Origin: an uncultured Granulosicoccaceae bacterium | Lineage (GTDB): Bacteria; Pseudomonadota; Gammaproteobacteria; CALCKW01 | Reading direction: 5' to 3' | Length of the DNA: 64,000 nt | Assembly (NCBI GenBank): GCA_937965695.1 | Contig: CALCKW010000002.1 | Location: forward strand, 1-64,000 | Made by a program: the position numbers and the translations under genes | Part shown: positions 45,910 to 54,491 of the stretch, piece by piece | Position numbering within the stretch: the stretch's first letter is position 1 | How the letters are laid out: every line of letters starts with the position of its first letter | The notes under the pieces: model-generated | Database searches by the model: none | The model's input: the letters and a program-made list of their open reading frames with translations, nothing else | Told to the model about the DNA's origin: nothing

Positions 45910-47166
45910 ATGAGTCAAACAGCAGATAAACAACCCGTATTGGCTGCCGACGGTACACCGCTAAAACAGGCGCTCGACGCCGCCCTATTTCGCAACAGAA
46001 TGCGCGCCTTTATGCTAGTGCTGCCGTTACTGTTGTTCTTGTTTGTTACCTTTATAATTCCTATCGGCATTTTTCTATCATTCGGCATTCATGACCCTGT
46101 GTTCTCCAAATTTATGCCGAAAACCTCAGCCGTACTCTCAGACTGGGACACCACGTCAGAACCCACAGAAGACATGTACGCAGCACTTGTTGCAGACATG
46201 GTCGTGGCGAGAAAAGATAAAACTATTGGTCGAGCGGCTACCCGCGTCAACCGCGAACTATCAGGCACTCGTTCCCTGTTTACTTCTTCAGCGCGAAAGG
46301 CCGCAAAGCTTGAGGCCCCATTTAAAGAATCATTAGTTGCTGTTAAAAAACAATGGGCAGACCCTGAAGTGTGGAAAGCGATGAAAGTCGCCTCTCGATC
46401 ATGGACCTTGGGCTATTACGCCAATGCGCTTGACTATAAACAAGTAGCTGACGGAAGTTTTGAACCTCAACCTGAAAACCGGCAGATTCATGTTCCGCTG
46501 TTGGTTAAAACGCTTTGGATCTCTCTACAAGTAACGCTTTACTGTCTGATTCTGGGCTACCCCATTGCGTATTTGATGTCCAACTTGCCTGCGCGCACAT
46601 CAAATTTACTGATGATATTGGTGTTACTTCCTTTCTGGACTTCTATTCTTGTCCGTACCACTGCTTGGATTGCTATGCTGCAGTCGCAGGGGGTATTGAA
46701 TGATCTCTTTGTCTTGTTTGGTGTCACCGACGACGACAATCGCTACTCCATGATTTATAACAAGCTCGGCACTCTGATTGCGATGACGCACATACTCTTG
46801 CCGTTTATGGTGTTGCCTCTCTACTCTGTTATGCGTGGCATCCCTCCCTCATATGTACGTGCGGCCAAGAGTATGGGCGCTACTAATTGGACTGCCTTTA
46901 GCCGCATCTATGCTCCTCAGACAATCCCAGGCATTGGCGCTGGCGCCATTTTAGTATTCATCGTTGCGATCGGCTATTACATAACACCTGCTTTGGTGGG
47001 TGGCCAAGACGGACAAATGATTTCCAACGTCATTGCCTTTCACATGAAGTCCTCGCTCAATTGGAGCTTAGCAGCAGCACTCGGTGGCGTCTTACTCGTG
47101 GTAGTCATGACGTTGTATTGGATTTACGATCGCGTTGTCGGCATCGACAACATGAAGCTGGGGTAA
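45910..47166 (+). CDS. PotB-like ABC permease with long periplasmic insert
   Basis: A 418-residue inner-membrane subunit of the binding-protein-dependent transport family. The conserved EAA-loop appears as YVRAAKSMGATNWTAFSRIY near residue 315. Compared with classical PotB (about 285 residues) there is an extra hydrophilic stretch of roughly 130 residues between the first helix (residues about 37-58) and the second (about 200). The insert is Lys/Arg/Ala-rich (VARKDKTIGRAATR...). Such inserts are present in some marine PotB-like proteins. Six bases before the PotC-like ATG. Confidence 0.87.
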   Translation: MSQTADKQPVLAADGTPLKQALDAALFRNRMRAFMLVLPLLLFLFVTFIIPIGIFLSFGIHDPVFSKFMPKTSAVLSDWDTTSEPTEDMYAALVADMVVARKDKTIGRAATRVNRELSGTRSLFTSSARKAAKLEAPFKESLVAVKKQWADPEVWKAMKVASRSWTLGYYANALDYKQVADGSFEPQPENRQIHVPLLVKTLWISLQVTLYCLILGYPIAYLMSNLPARTSNLLMILVLLPFWTSILVRTTAWIAMLQSQGVLNDLFVLFGVTDDDNRYSMIYNKLGTLIAMTHILLPFMVLPLYSVMRGIPPSYVRAAKSMGATNWTAFSRIYAPQTIPGIGAGAILVFIVAIGYYITPALVGGQDGQMISNVIAFHMKSSLNWSLAAALGGVLLVVVMTLYWIYDRVVGIDNMKLG

Positions 47167-47171
47167 AAGAG

Positions 47172-48077
47172 ATGTCACTACCTATTTACGCTGGTTGGGG
47201 CGAACGCCTCTGGTATTACACCTTTAGAGTGATCTGTGGCTTAATATTTCTATTTTTGATCACGCCCATCATTATCGTGATACCGCTTAGTTTTAATGTG
47301 GAGCCCTACTTCTCGTTTACGTCTGGAATGCTCAGTTTAGATCCCGATGCGTTTTCGCTGCGTTGGTACAAAGATATTTTTACTAACGGCATGGCGAACC
47401 CAGATGCGACGACAGGCTGGTGGGCGGACTCTTGGAACAATGCTCAGTGGCTTCGTTCCATGAGGAACAGCTTTTTCATCGGCATTTGCGCCACGATTAT
47501 TTCAACGTCGATCGGAACTCTAGCAGCCGTGGGCCTTTCACGCTCCGAGATGCCTTACAAGAACCAGATCATGGCCTTGTTAATCTCTCCCATGATCGTT
47601 CCGCTCGTGATAACAGCCGCTGGCGCCTTTAAAGCATTCAGCATGCTTGGTTTAGCCTACACCTACACAGGTTTGATTTTGGCACACGCCGTTTTGGGTA
47701 CACCATTTGTGATTATCACTGTCACAGCAACTCTTGTGGGATTTGACCAAAGCCTCGTGCGTGCAGCGCAGAGCATGGGTGCAACACCTTTCCGGACTTT
47801 CTTCAAAGTTCAGATGCCGTTGATATTGCCTGGTGTGATCTCGGGTGCTCTGTTTGCCTTTATTACATCGTTTGATGAAGTGGTTGTCGTGATTCAATTG
47901 GCTGCTGCTGAACAGCGAACCATTCCGAGACAAATGTTCTCTGGAATACGGGAGCAAATCTCGCCAACAATTTTGGCCGTAGCCACTATTTTGGTTATGA
48001 TTTCTATCGCTTTGTTGGCGACCCTAGAGATGATCCGAAGACGCTCTGAGAGATTGAGAGGATTGTCACCGAGTTAA
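47172..48077 (+). CDS. PotC-like ABC permease
   Basis: A 301-residue inner-membrane subunit with six or so helices. The EAA-loop is LVRAAQSMGATPFRTFFKVQ near residue 200, followed by ISGALFAFITSFDEVVVVIQ, a PotC hallmark. ATG 47172 lies 5 bases after the PotB-like stop; the frame is open upstream to 47061 but that part reads through the previous gene. It completes the transporter. An intrinsic terminator follows. Confidence 0.88.
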   Translation: MSLPIYAGWGERLWYYTFRVICGLIFLFLITPIIIVIPLSFNVEPYFSFTSGMLSLDPDAFSLRWYKDIFTNGMANPDATTGWWADSWNNAQWLRSMRNSFFIGICATIISTSIGTLAAVGLSRSEMPYKNQIMALLISPMIVPLVITAAGAFKAFSMLGLAYTYTGLILAHAVLGTPFVIITVTATLVGFDQSLVRAAQSMGATPFRTFFKVQMPLILPGVISGALFAFITSFDEVVVVIQLAAAEQRTIPRQMFSGIREQISPTILAVATILVMISIALLATLEMIRRRSERLRGLSPS

Positions 48078-48084
48078 ACTTTGG

Positions 48085-48119
48085 ATGCGGGCTCAGAAAC
48101 TTTCTGGGTTCGCATTTTT
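48085..48119 (+). terminator. Intrinsic terminator of the PotABCD-like operon
   Basis: ATGCGGGCTCAGAAA pairs with TTTCTGGGTTCGCAT (with G-U pairs) and is followed by TTTTT. It lies right after the PotC-like stop, facing a convergent histidine kinase gene. Confidence 0.75.
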
Positions 48120-48192
48120 AGCGACGTATTTATAGGTAAAGCGAGACAATTAATACGCGTTAAGATTTTGCCTGAGACACAGGCAGTTTTTG

Positions 48193-49671
48193 TCAGTTAA
48201 AACGTACTGTAAAAGTCGCACCTAGCCCTTCTTCGGCGTCAGCGCTAATCGTCCAACCCAGAGTATCGACCGCTTCTTTGACAATGGCGAGTCCTATACC
48301 GGTTCCCTGCACATCCTGCTTACCAACAAGCCGCACAAAGGCTCCAAATACATCGTATTTTTCGCTATCGAATCCCCGCCCATTATCAGCCACTTCGATA
48401 CGAAGTCCACTGTCATCTTCAATAACACTATGCTTTAGGCATAGCGCTCGAGTTGGCTCCCTGTATTTAATCGCATTGGATACGAGGTTTCGATAGATTT
48501 GGAAAAGCAACGTTTCATCAGCATCGACGGCCACATCAGCACCAGAGTAAGTAACTACTGCGCCAATCTCTTCCAAGTCAAAGCGAAACTCGTCTTCAAC
48601 AATACGCATAATCTCACCCGGCATCAGCGACTCGTGTTTTGAGCTCATTGCTGCAACACGAGATAACTCCATCACATCATTGACCAGTTTTCTGCCTTGA
48701 TACGCAGATTTGTTGAGCTCTTCCAGTGTGGAGCGCAATAAATCTGATGCTGAATCTTTAAACTCCTCACCGATAATCTGAGACAAACGAGTGATACGAC
48801 GCAGAGGTGACAAGAGATCGTGAGCAGCAACAGTAGCGAATTGTTCAAAGCGATGATTTGATGTTTTTAATTGCTCTGATATCTGCTCAAGTTCCGTGCG
48901 CCGGAGTTGTAAATTATTCAGTGCACGGTTGCGCTCTGTGACGTCGATCAAGGTGAAGTACGCTTCGTAATACCCTAGGCTCGCACGCTCGGCCTTGAGG
49001 CCAGAGACTTCTAAATTCCGCCATTCACCTGCGCTATTTAACGCCAACAATGAAGTGCTCTGTACTCTTTCTCCACCCCATACAGCGTCCCAAATATCGC
49101 TCTCAGCGAGAACACGCAGTACATGCCCCTCCGCCAAATCTGAGTGACTAGATTCAGGCAGGCTAGAATTCATATACCCACTTTGTAAATCGTCTGAGAT
49201 GGCAACTACACTGCCGTTTTCTCTAAAGCAGACAGCGAGCTGTGGACTGTTTTCATAAATGCGTTTGAAATGTCGCCGCTCAATGAGCAGTTGTTCATCA
49301 AAAAAATGTTTCGCCCGGGCGAGCTGCGTCGCACTGACCAGGTAATTTTCTCGAGCACTCACCATGGTGGTTAGCACCACATATCGTTCGGCTTTATCAT
49401 CCCACAGTGCATTGACTGTATGAAAGTGCTGTTGCTGATCCTCGCCGAAAGTTAGGTCAGGCAAATTTAACCGTTTGCCGGGTTCTAGTCGCAACGACTC
49501 AAGTTCTTCTTCCATACCAACCAGAGCGAGAGAACTCTCCGTGGCAATCTCACCTTCCACCAGCCATTTAGCTAAATCGCCGTTTGCATGTGTCACTTGA
49601 TAATTTTCATTTAAGGTAGCGACACCCAACAGCCCTAGATCAACGAGGGACTTTTCATCGAGGTAGTTCAC
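48193..49671 (-). CDS. Soluble PAS-domain sensor histidine kinase
   Basis: A 492-residue histidine kinase without membrane helices. N-terminal PAS-like regions span about residues 10-110 and 130-245 (the second ending in the DVTERNRAL PAC-like motif). A coiled-coil helix leads to the DHp domain with the phospho-acceptor His at about 284 (TVAAHDLLSPLRRI). The catalytic domain has N-box RNLVSNAIKYREP, G1 VADNGRGFD and G2 GTGIGLAIVKEA. No response regulator is adjacent. Its ATG abuts the GTPase stop, so it is the third gene of a short operon with a Ras-like GTPase and an OmpA-like membrane protein. Confidence 0.9.
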   Translation of the reverse strand: MNYLDEKSLVDLGLLGVATLNENYQVTHANGDLAKWLVEGEIATESSLALVGMEEELESLRLEPGKRLNLPDLTFGEDQQQHFHTVNALWDDKAERYVVLTTMVSARENYLVSATQLARAKHFFDEQLLIERRHFKRIYENSPQLAVCFRENGSVVAISDDLQSGYMNSSLPESSHSDLAEGHVLRVLAESDIWDAVWGGERVQSTSLLALNSAGEWRNLEVSGLKAERASLGYYEAYFTLIDVTERNRALNNLQLRRTELEQISEQLKTSNHRFEQFATVAAHDLLSPLRRITRLSQIIGEEFKDSASDLLRSTLEELNKSAYQGRKLVNDVMELSRVAAMSSKHESLMPGEIMRIVEDEFRFDLEEIGAVVTYSGADVAVDADETLLFQIYRNLVSNAIKYREPTRALCLKHSVIEDDSGLRIEVADNGRGFDSEKYDVFGAFVRLVGKQDVQGTGIGLAIVKEAVDTLGWTISADAEEGLGATFTVRFN

Positions 49672-50169
49672 TTACAGTCTCTCTCGATGTGCGATTTGTT
49701 CCGCGAGCGCGAGTATAGCCTCTTGTACGCCAGTTCCTTCTTTAGCACTACAAAGAGCCACATGGTCAGATTGTTGAGATATTTCCTCGAGCATGCTTGC
49801 GCTCGGTTCAGCAATATCAATTTTATTGATGATGCACATACTGGGGCGGCCTGGAAATACCTCAGAAAATTTCTTAGCGATATTAATCATATTAACAACG
49901 GTATCAGGTCGCGTGACGTCACAAACTAATATCGCTGCTGCTGATCCCTTGGCGTAGACAGCATCAAAAATTGCTTCTCCGAAATTCCCATCAGTGTCCC
50001 AAAGCACCATAGGAAAAGTACCACTGTCCATCTCAATGCGCAGCTCATGCAGCTGAACGCCAATCGTAGATTTATAGTCTGTTTCGAAGCTGCCAAACTT
50101 TAGACGCCTGGACAACGATGTTTTGCCCACAGCGGCAGACCCAGCCAGCAAGATTTTTTTAACTCTCAT
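49672..50169 (-). CDS. Ras/Rab-like small GTPase
   Basis: A 165-residue stand-alone small GTPase. G1 is GSAAVGKTS (10-18), G2 Thr lies in KSTIG (about 35), G3 is WDTDG (57-61), G4 NKID (115-118) and G5 CSAKEG. The residue matching Ras Gln61 is Asn62 (DTDGN), and Ala59 is Asp, so intrinsic hydrolysis may be low and dependent on a partner. Overlaps the upstream roadblock/OmpA-like gene by 4 bases and abuts the kinase. Small bacterial GTPases of this kind (for example MglA) are governed by roadblock proteins; the upstream protein carries such a region (inference). Confidence 0.88.
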   Translation of the reverse strand: MRVKKILLAGSAAVGKTSLSRRLKFGSFETDYKSTIGVQLHELRIEMDSGTFPMVLWDTDGNFGEAIFDAVYAKGSAAAILVCDVTRPDTVVNMINIAKKFSEVFPGRPSMCIINKIDIAEPSASMLEEISQQSDHVALCSAKEGTGVQEAILALAEQIAHRERL

Positions 50170-51821
50170 GGCGTCTCATCTATTAGTTCTAATAAAACCA
50201 TTTTGTTGTCGGATGAATTATCTTCCACGATCCTTGCTGTGATATCCAATTGCTCAGCGGAAACACCAAAGCCACGAAGAATTCCTGCGATGTGCCCGGC
50301 ATGCGAAGAATCATTGACACCCTGTGCAGAAACCAACCCGACAACTTGCATTTTCCGATCGTCTGCCATCAGAAGTCGAGCCACACGTCGCAGTAAGTTC
50401 GAGGAGATAGCATCGTCTAAAAGATTTCCGTCCGCCGAGATGTAAAATGGCCTACTTTCTGTCAAATGGCGCAACTGATCGGACAGAGAAGGTTGTTCTG
50501 CAGAGGTTTGGTCTTGAAGTCGCAAAATTCGATTTTCCGCACGTAATACGCCAAGTTCTTGTTCGAGTTGCTTACTCCGGGTTGCATCTGCGACTGCTGC
50601 TAAAGAAGTGTCGATCGGATATTCCTCAGCCCACTCTTGCCATTGTACGCGTAAGGCAACTGGGTCATGGCTTTCAGGAATTAGTCCCACGACATGCAAA
50701 CTCTTTGAATCTTGTAAAACCAAAACATCGATTGGATAAGCACCCAGAGCCGGGGTTTCGGCTATCTTAGTTCGCAAGACTTGTGCGGCATTTTCTAGTT
50801 GCTGCTGTTGCCACCCACTCCACAAATACCAACCCAAAAATGCAACTAGCAGAAACCCGAGTCCAGCCCAAACCGCATTCTTTTTCGGATTCTCAGCCTC
50901 GTCTAAGCCTGTGCTTGAGTCGTCATGCATTAAGCTGGTCAGCTCAGCGGTCAGGCCAACGTGGTCATCACTTTCTGACAAGGATACAATTTCGCCAAAT
51001 TTTTCATCAATTGTGCGGTGTTGTTCAGCGCTCAACGTACCGGCGAATTCCACAACAAGCATATGACAAAGGGAGCGCCGCAGAGTGATCTTCCGCCCAT
51101 TCATATCAAGGGTGCGGAGTTCATCGTCTTCCCCGGTAAACACTTCCTCGGTCAAGTTCGACAATGCGGCTAACAATCCACTGACTAGATTCGATTGACC
51201 GTCTTGCTGTGGCTCGTTGCCCGAAGGATCCACGTGACAAATGGGTGCTCCAGTGTCTCGCTCCATAAGCATCGCACTGTGAAAAGACACTTCACCTGGG
51301 GCCGGAATTAGATAGGCCGACACGGGTTCACCCGTTCGCCATGATTGAAATCGAGCACTTAAAACGCGCGCCGAAGTCGCCTCGTCAACCCGTTGGTTAA
51401 CTGTTTCCATCATCGACGCAACGGAGTTCTTTACGGCGGCGCTCACCAAGCGACCCGTTATTGGGTAAAGTGCCTCGACCATCGCCTCTTTGGAATTAGC
51501 GATTTCACTGCGAATACTCGAAACAATAAATGGCGACATTGCTCTCGCCAATGGCCGCGGATTAGTTTGCTCTACATCGGAGACAACATGCGAAAGAACG
51601 GGTGCGATTGCCTCACGCAGTTTCTCGTCATCTCCCACACGATCGCACAGAAGCTCAATTAGCTCCTCATTTTGTTTCAGCTTCAAGGAATTCTCAGCAA
51701 GCTGACGCTGCTGCTCATCAAGCTGCGTCCGCAACCCATCCATAGCCTGCCGATCGTCGCCCAAGAGGATCGCTCGCAGCTCGTCAATTCCCTGTTGGTT
51801 TTGTGAATCCGGATAGCCCAT
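50166..51821 (-). CDS. Roadblock-like / OmpA-like single-pass membrane protein
   Basis: A 551-residue protein. Residues 1-60 are probably coiled coil (DEQQRQLAENSLKLKQ). Residues about 165-285 look like a roadblock/longin-type domain: VSAYLIPAPGEVSFHSAML, then SGLLAALSNLTEEVF, then CHMLVVEFAGTLSAE. One membrane helix lies at about 316-336. Residues about 365-400 resemble a BON-like module, and the end (about 455-551) is a diverged OmpA-like domain (RRVARLLMADDRKMQVVGLV, then AGHIAGILRGFGVSAEQ) that lacks some usual peptidoglycan-contact residues. This suggests a periplasmic sensor joined to a cytosolic GTPase regulator. It is the first gene of the three. Confidence 0.75.
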   Translation of the reverse strand: MGYPDSQNQQGIDELRAILLGDDRQAMDGLRTQLDEQQRQLAENSLKLKQNEELIELLCDRVGDDEKLREAIAPVLSHVVSDVEQTNPRPLARAMSPFIVSSIRSEIANSKEAMVEALYPITGRLVSAAVKNSVASMMETVNQRVDEATSARVLSARFQSWRTGEPVSAYLIPAPGEVSFHSAMLMERDTGAPICHVDPSGNEPQQDGQSNLVSGLLAALSNLTEEVFTGEDDELRTLDMNGRKITLRRSLCHMLVVEFAGTLSAEQHRTIDEKFGEIVSLSESDDHVGLTAELTSLMHDDSSTGLDEAENPKKNAVWAGLGFLLVAFLGWYLWSGWQQQQLENAAQVLRTKIAETPALGAYPIDVLVLQDSKSLHVVGLIPESHDPVALRVQWQEWAEEYPIDTSLAAVADATRSKQLEQELGVLRAENRILRLQDQTSAEQPSLSDQLRHLTESRPFYISADGNLLDDAISSNLLRRVARLLMADDRKMQVVGLVSAQGVNDSSHAGHIAGILRGFGVSAEQLDITARIVEDNSSDNKMVLLELIDETP

Positions 51822-52619
51822 ATGGCGTTTAAGAACACTCGCTGATTGTTATGGCTTTTGATTTTGGCCGATGTTTTTTTCGTCGCGTTCGACATTTGCG
51901 TGGAACAAGTTTCAAATGGCCGGTCGTTCAACAAACCTCACTCGCTAAGGTGCGATTGAGGCAGGGCCCAATAACCACCGCAATTATCCCTTATTTGCAA
52001 TGGAAGCGAAGCAGATACAGGACTTTATTTACCTTTTTTGCACATCGTGCTGCTTCATAGTGATACACATACTGATCAAAATCGACTTTTAGCTGAGTTT
52101 GTCCATCTTTTAGTGTGTTCCGACGCTTATGCTAGGCCTTTAATACCTAAATCAATTGGCGTGCCACTGTTCAAGCGTTCAAAATTCTGATTCCCGCTTT
52201 CATCGTCTTTTCTCAGTGTAAGCATCAGTCTTTTGCCTTGTTCAAAACCAGTTGTCATCATGCGCACCTCGCCGACTTTTTTATCAAAGAGCAACAGGTC
52301 TAATGCCTCTGTCGATGATGAATTTTCTGTTCAGCCAGGTTAGCTATCTGCTCGTACAACAGGGCGAGTCTTGACAGGCCAATACCATCCAAGCTGTCAT
52401 CATACTGGAAGACTAAAAAACGGAAAGAAATATTATGCAAGGACTTGTTTTTCTCAATATATTCAAATAGTTAAGTAAAGTATGCAAAGTCTAAGTCATT
52501 AGAGGAACCTATACATTTTGAAACACTCTCCCTCGATCTGATGCTGCTAAATTACTCCTTGTTGCGTTAGCACTCTTTTGTTAGATTTTCTGCGCGTTTT
52601 TTGTCACCTGGAGTACCGA
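51822..52619. other. Intergenic region with a decayed frame
   Basis: About 800 bases between divergent genes. 52127-52470 holds what looks like a broken minus-strand gene. In 51822-52126 and 52471-52619 no gene was recognised; promoters for the kinase operon (minus) and the barrel gene (plus) should lie here but no convincing hexamers were singled out. Confidence 0.5.
52127..52470 (-). pseudogene. Decayed protein-coding remnant, frameshifted
   Basis: Two minus-strand frames without usable starts join into one plausible protein. Bases 52470 to 52300 read FEYIEKNKSLHNISFRF... to ALLYEQIANLAEQKIHH before a stop. In another frame, about 52326 to 52127 reads SSTEALDLLLFDKKVG then FEQGKRLMLTLRKDDESG to GIKGLA and a stop. 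Composition and hydrophobic pattern look protein-like, and a single frameshift near 52310-52320 would unite them. The frame opens on a stop with no Met, so the 5' end is also lost. Family not recognised. Confidence 0.35.
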
Positions 52620-53807
52620 ATGAAATCCCATTACCCACTGTCTGCCTTATCCGTAGCACTCTTATCACTTGGAGCAACCAGTGCTCAAGCGATAACGTTG
52701 GAGGACTACGTTGATCCTAACAGCCGTTACGAAGATGCTTACATCAACGGCTCTTTTAGGGCAGCAAATGAATCTGCTAACAACACGGCAGATGCGAATG
52801 GTGGGGCAGCTGCTCCAGCCGCGAGAGGAAATAGCTTCGATCTGAATCTCACCGTCGACTATGACCGCGTCAATTCAACGCGTGAACGCGTTAGAACTGT
52901 CTCAGCAAACATAGGTGGCAGCCTGAGTAATGATGATGCAGGTACCCGAGATGAAATCGGAGCAAACGCTAGTTTGACTTACGACAAATATTTTGGCCAA
53001 AACCCCAACACATTCTGGTACGGCGGGGCCTTGTTGGACTACGATCCAAACAGTGCAGAAGAGTTAGCGGCAGATATCACACTTGGTCTAGGTTACGGTC
53101 GAGTTGTCAACGCTACGCCATTAGCTAAAGCCTTGCGTTTGGTCGAGGAGTTTCAACGTTTTGGGCTTGTCAGCGCCTACCCATCTGATGATGTAATGCT
53201 TCGCATCGCACAAATTATCAACAAAGAACGCGAGTATGAGTCACGCTTGGGCTCGGATGATTATCGCACTGGTTGGTACCAAGATATTGAGGCCGAGTTT
53301 AGTAATGCGGGAATTCTAGCCGACGAAGGTCTTGGTGCTTTAGGTGTTATTAAAATTGATCAGGTATTGACGGAAGAAAGTGTCAGTACACGCAAGCACG
53401 GCTGGGTCGCACGAGCAGGTGCAACCGCTGTTATCCAAGACCACGAGGGAAATAACGGCGATCCAGCATTCAGTATCGGTTTTGAATATGCAAAGCCTTA
53501 TGGCTACCGCGGCCAGCTGATCAACCAAGCCACATATCGCATCGGCGACAGCAGCTCGTTCAGTAATGAATTAAGCTACACCTACGAGATTTCCAACAAC
53601 ATCGATTGGGAAAGTAAATGGGATCTAGATCTTCAACAGCCTGACCGCGGTGAAGATATTTTGACTAATCGTTTAAGTAGTGGTTTTGCCTATGAGATCA
53701 CCAATCTTTTGACTTTAAATACCGGCCTGAGTATCACTGATCGTGACAACGATGACGACAGCGCCGCTGCCTTGTTTGAAACAACACTTAAATACCGTTT
53801 GAAATAA
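52620..53807 (+). CDS. Putative outer-membrane beta-barrel protein
   Basis: A 395-residue exported protein: signal peptide ending in SAQA-IT, then an N-terminal Asn/Ala-rich stretch and many alternating strands (FDLNLTVDYDRV, VSANIGGSLSND, ASLTYDKYFGQN, FSNELSYTYEI, FETTLKYRLK), ending without a Phe but with strand-like KYRLK. The middle about 175-215 is helical and charged. It probably forms an outer-membrane barrel with a soluble insert. ATG 52620 follows CTGGAG; the longer frame to 52578 lacks one. Function unknown. A bidirectional terminator follows. Confidence 0.65.
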   Translation: MKSHYPLSALSVALLSLGATSAQAITLEDYVDPNSRYEDAYINGSFRAANESANNTADANGGAAAPAARGNSFDLNLTVDYDRVNSTRERVRTVSANIGGSLSNDDAGTRDEIGANASLTYDKYFGQNPNTFWYGGALLDYDPNSAEELAADITLGLGYGRVVNATPLAKALRLVEEFQRFGLVSAYPSDDVMLRIAQIINKEREYESRLGSDDYRTGWYQDIEAEFSNAGILADEGLGALGVIKIDQVLTEESVSTRKHGWVARAGATAVIQDHEGNNGDPAFSIGFEYAKPYGYRGQLINQATYRIGDSSSFSNELSYTYEISNNIDWESKWDLDLQQPDRGEDILTNRLSSGFAYEITNLLTLNTGLSITDRDNDDDSAAALFETTLKYRLK

Positions 53808-53825
53808 AATAGAGACAGGTCAAAA

Positions 53826-53860
53826 AACCGGAGCTGATCCATGGAGCTCCGGTTCTTTAT
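53826..53860. terminator. Bidirectional intrinsic terminator
   Basis: AACCGGAGCT (53826-53835) pairs perfectly with AGCTCCGGTT (53845-53854) around 9 bases. TTCTTTATTT follows on the plus strand and the AAAAAA before it gives a T-tract on the minus strand. It lies between the convergent barrel gene and bioY and can serve both. Confidence 0.85.
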
Positions 53861-53865
53861 TTCGA

Positions 53866-54432
53866 CTACGCGCGCGAAATCAGCGCTTGCGGCATACCAC
53901 GCCAAACAGTCTGTGCGATTAAGCCAGCTAACAGCACCTTCAGCATATCTCCTGGCAAAAAGACAACCATGACACTGGCTGCCTGCATCACGGTTGTGTC
54001 CATCTTCCAAGCCATGCCGGCAATACCAAAAACGTACAAGATAGCAATGCCACCCACTGCTGCTGAAAACCAAGCTGCGGGCAGCACAGGGCTGTTTTTG
54101 AGTAGTTTCATTATCAAACCACAAGTGAAGGCAGCAAACGGAAAGCCTACTAAAAAACCTACTGACGGCCCCATAAACACGCCGATACCGCCTCTTCCAC
54201 CAGCAAGAAGGGGAAGTCCCAATGCGACGACAAGCAAAAAAAGCAGCAAGGCGATTGCGCCGCGTACAGGACCCAACATAACACCTGCAAGCATCACCCC
54301 CAGGGACTGCGCTGTTATGGGAATACCGCCAGCGATTGGGATAGCAAATTTGGGTAGTAAGCCAAGCGCCGCGATCAGCGCTGCATACAAAGCGATCTGA
54401 GCGATAGTACGTTCAGTGGAGGGATTGGACAT
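53866..54432 (-). CDS. bioY: Biotin ECF transporter S component BioY
   Basis: BioY, the biotin-binding membrane protein of an energy-coupling-factor transporter; 188 residues with about six helices. The family motif GGIPITAQSLGVMLAGVMLGPVRG is clear near residue 35, followed by GGRGGIGVFMGPSVGFLVGF. ATG 54432 is chosen (a GTG 9 bases earlier is possible); no strong ribosome binding site is visible. It follows bioN by 59 bases, and bioM-bioN-bioY run in one direction. Confidence 0.92.
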   Translation of the reverse strand: MSNPSTERTIAQIALYAALIAALGLLPKFAIPIAGGIPITAQSLGVMLAGVMLGPVRGAIALLLFLLVVALGLPLLAGGRGGIGVFMGPSVGFLVGFPFAAFTCGLIMKLLKNSPVLPAAWFSAAVGGIAILYVFGIAGMAWKMDTTVMQAASVMVVFLPGDMLKVLLAGLIAQTVWRGMPQALISRA

Positions 54433-54491
54433 GGAAAACACTGTTAATAACGAATGAAGGGGCGAACTCTAACAAAGCAACGGAGTTTAGG

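Noticed and set aside
51851..52060. 69-codon plus-strand frame upstream of the barrel gene
   Set aside because: Arg/Phe-rich sequence without resemblance to a protein family and no ribosome binding site.
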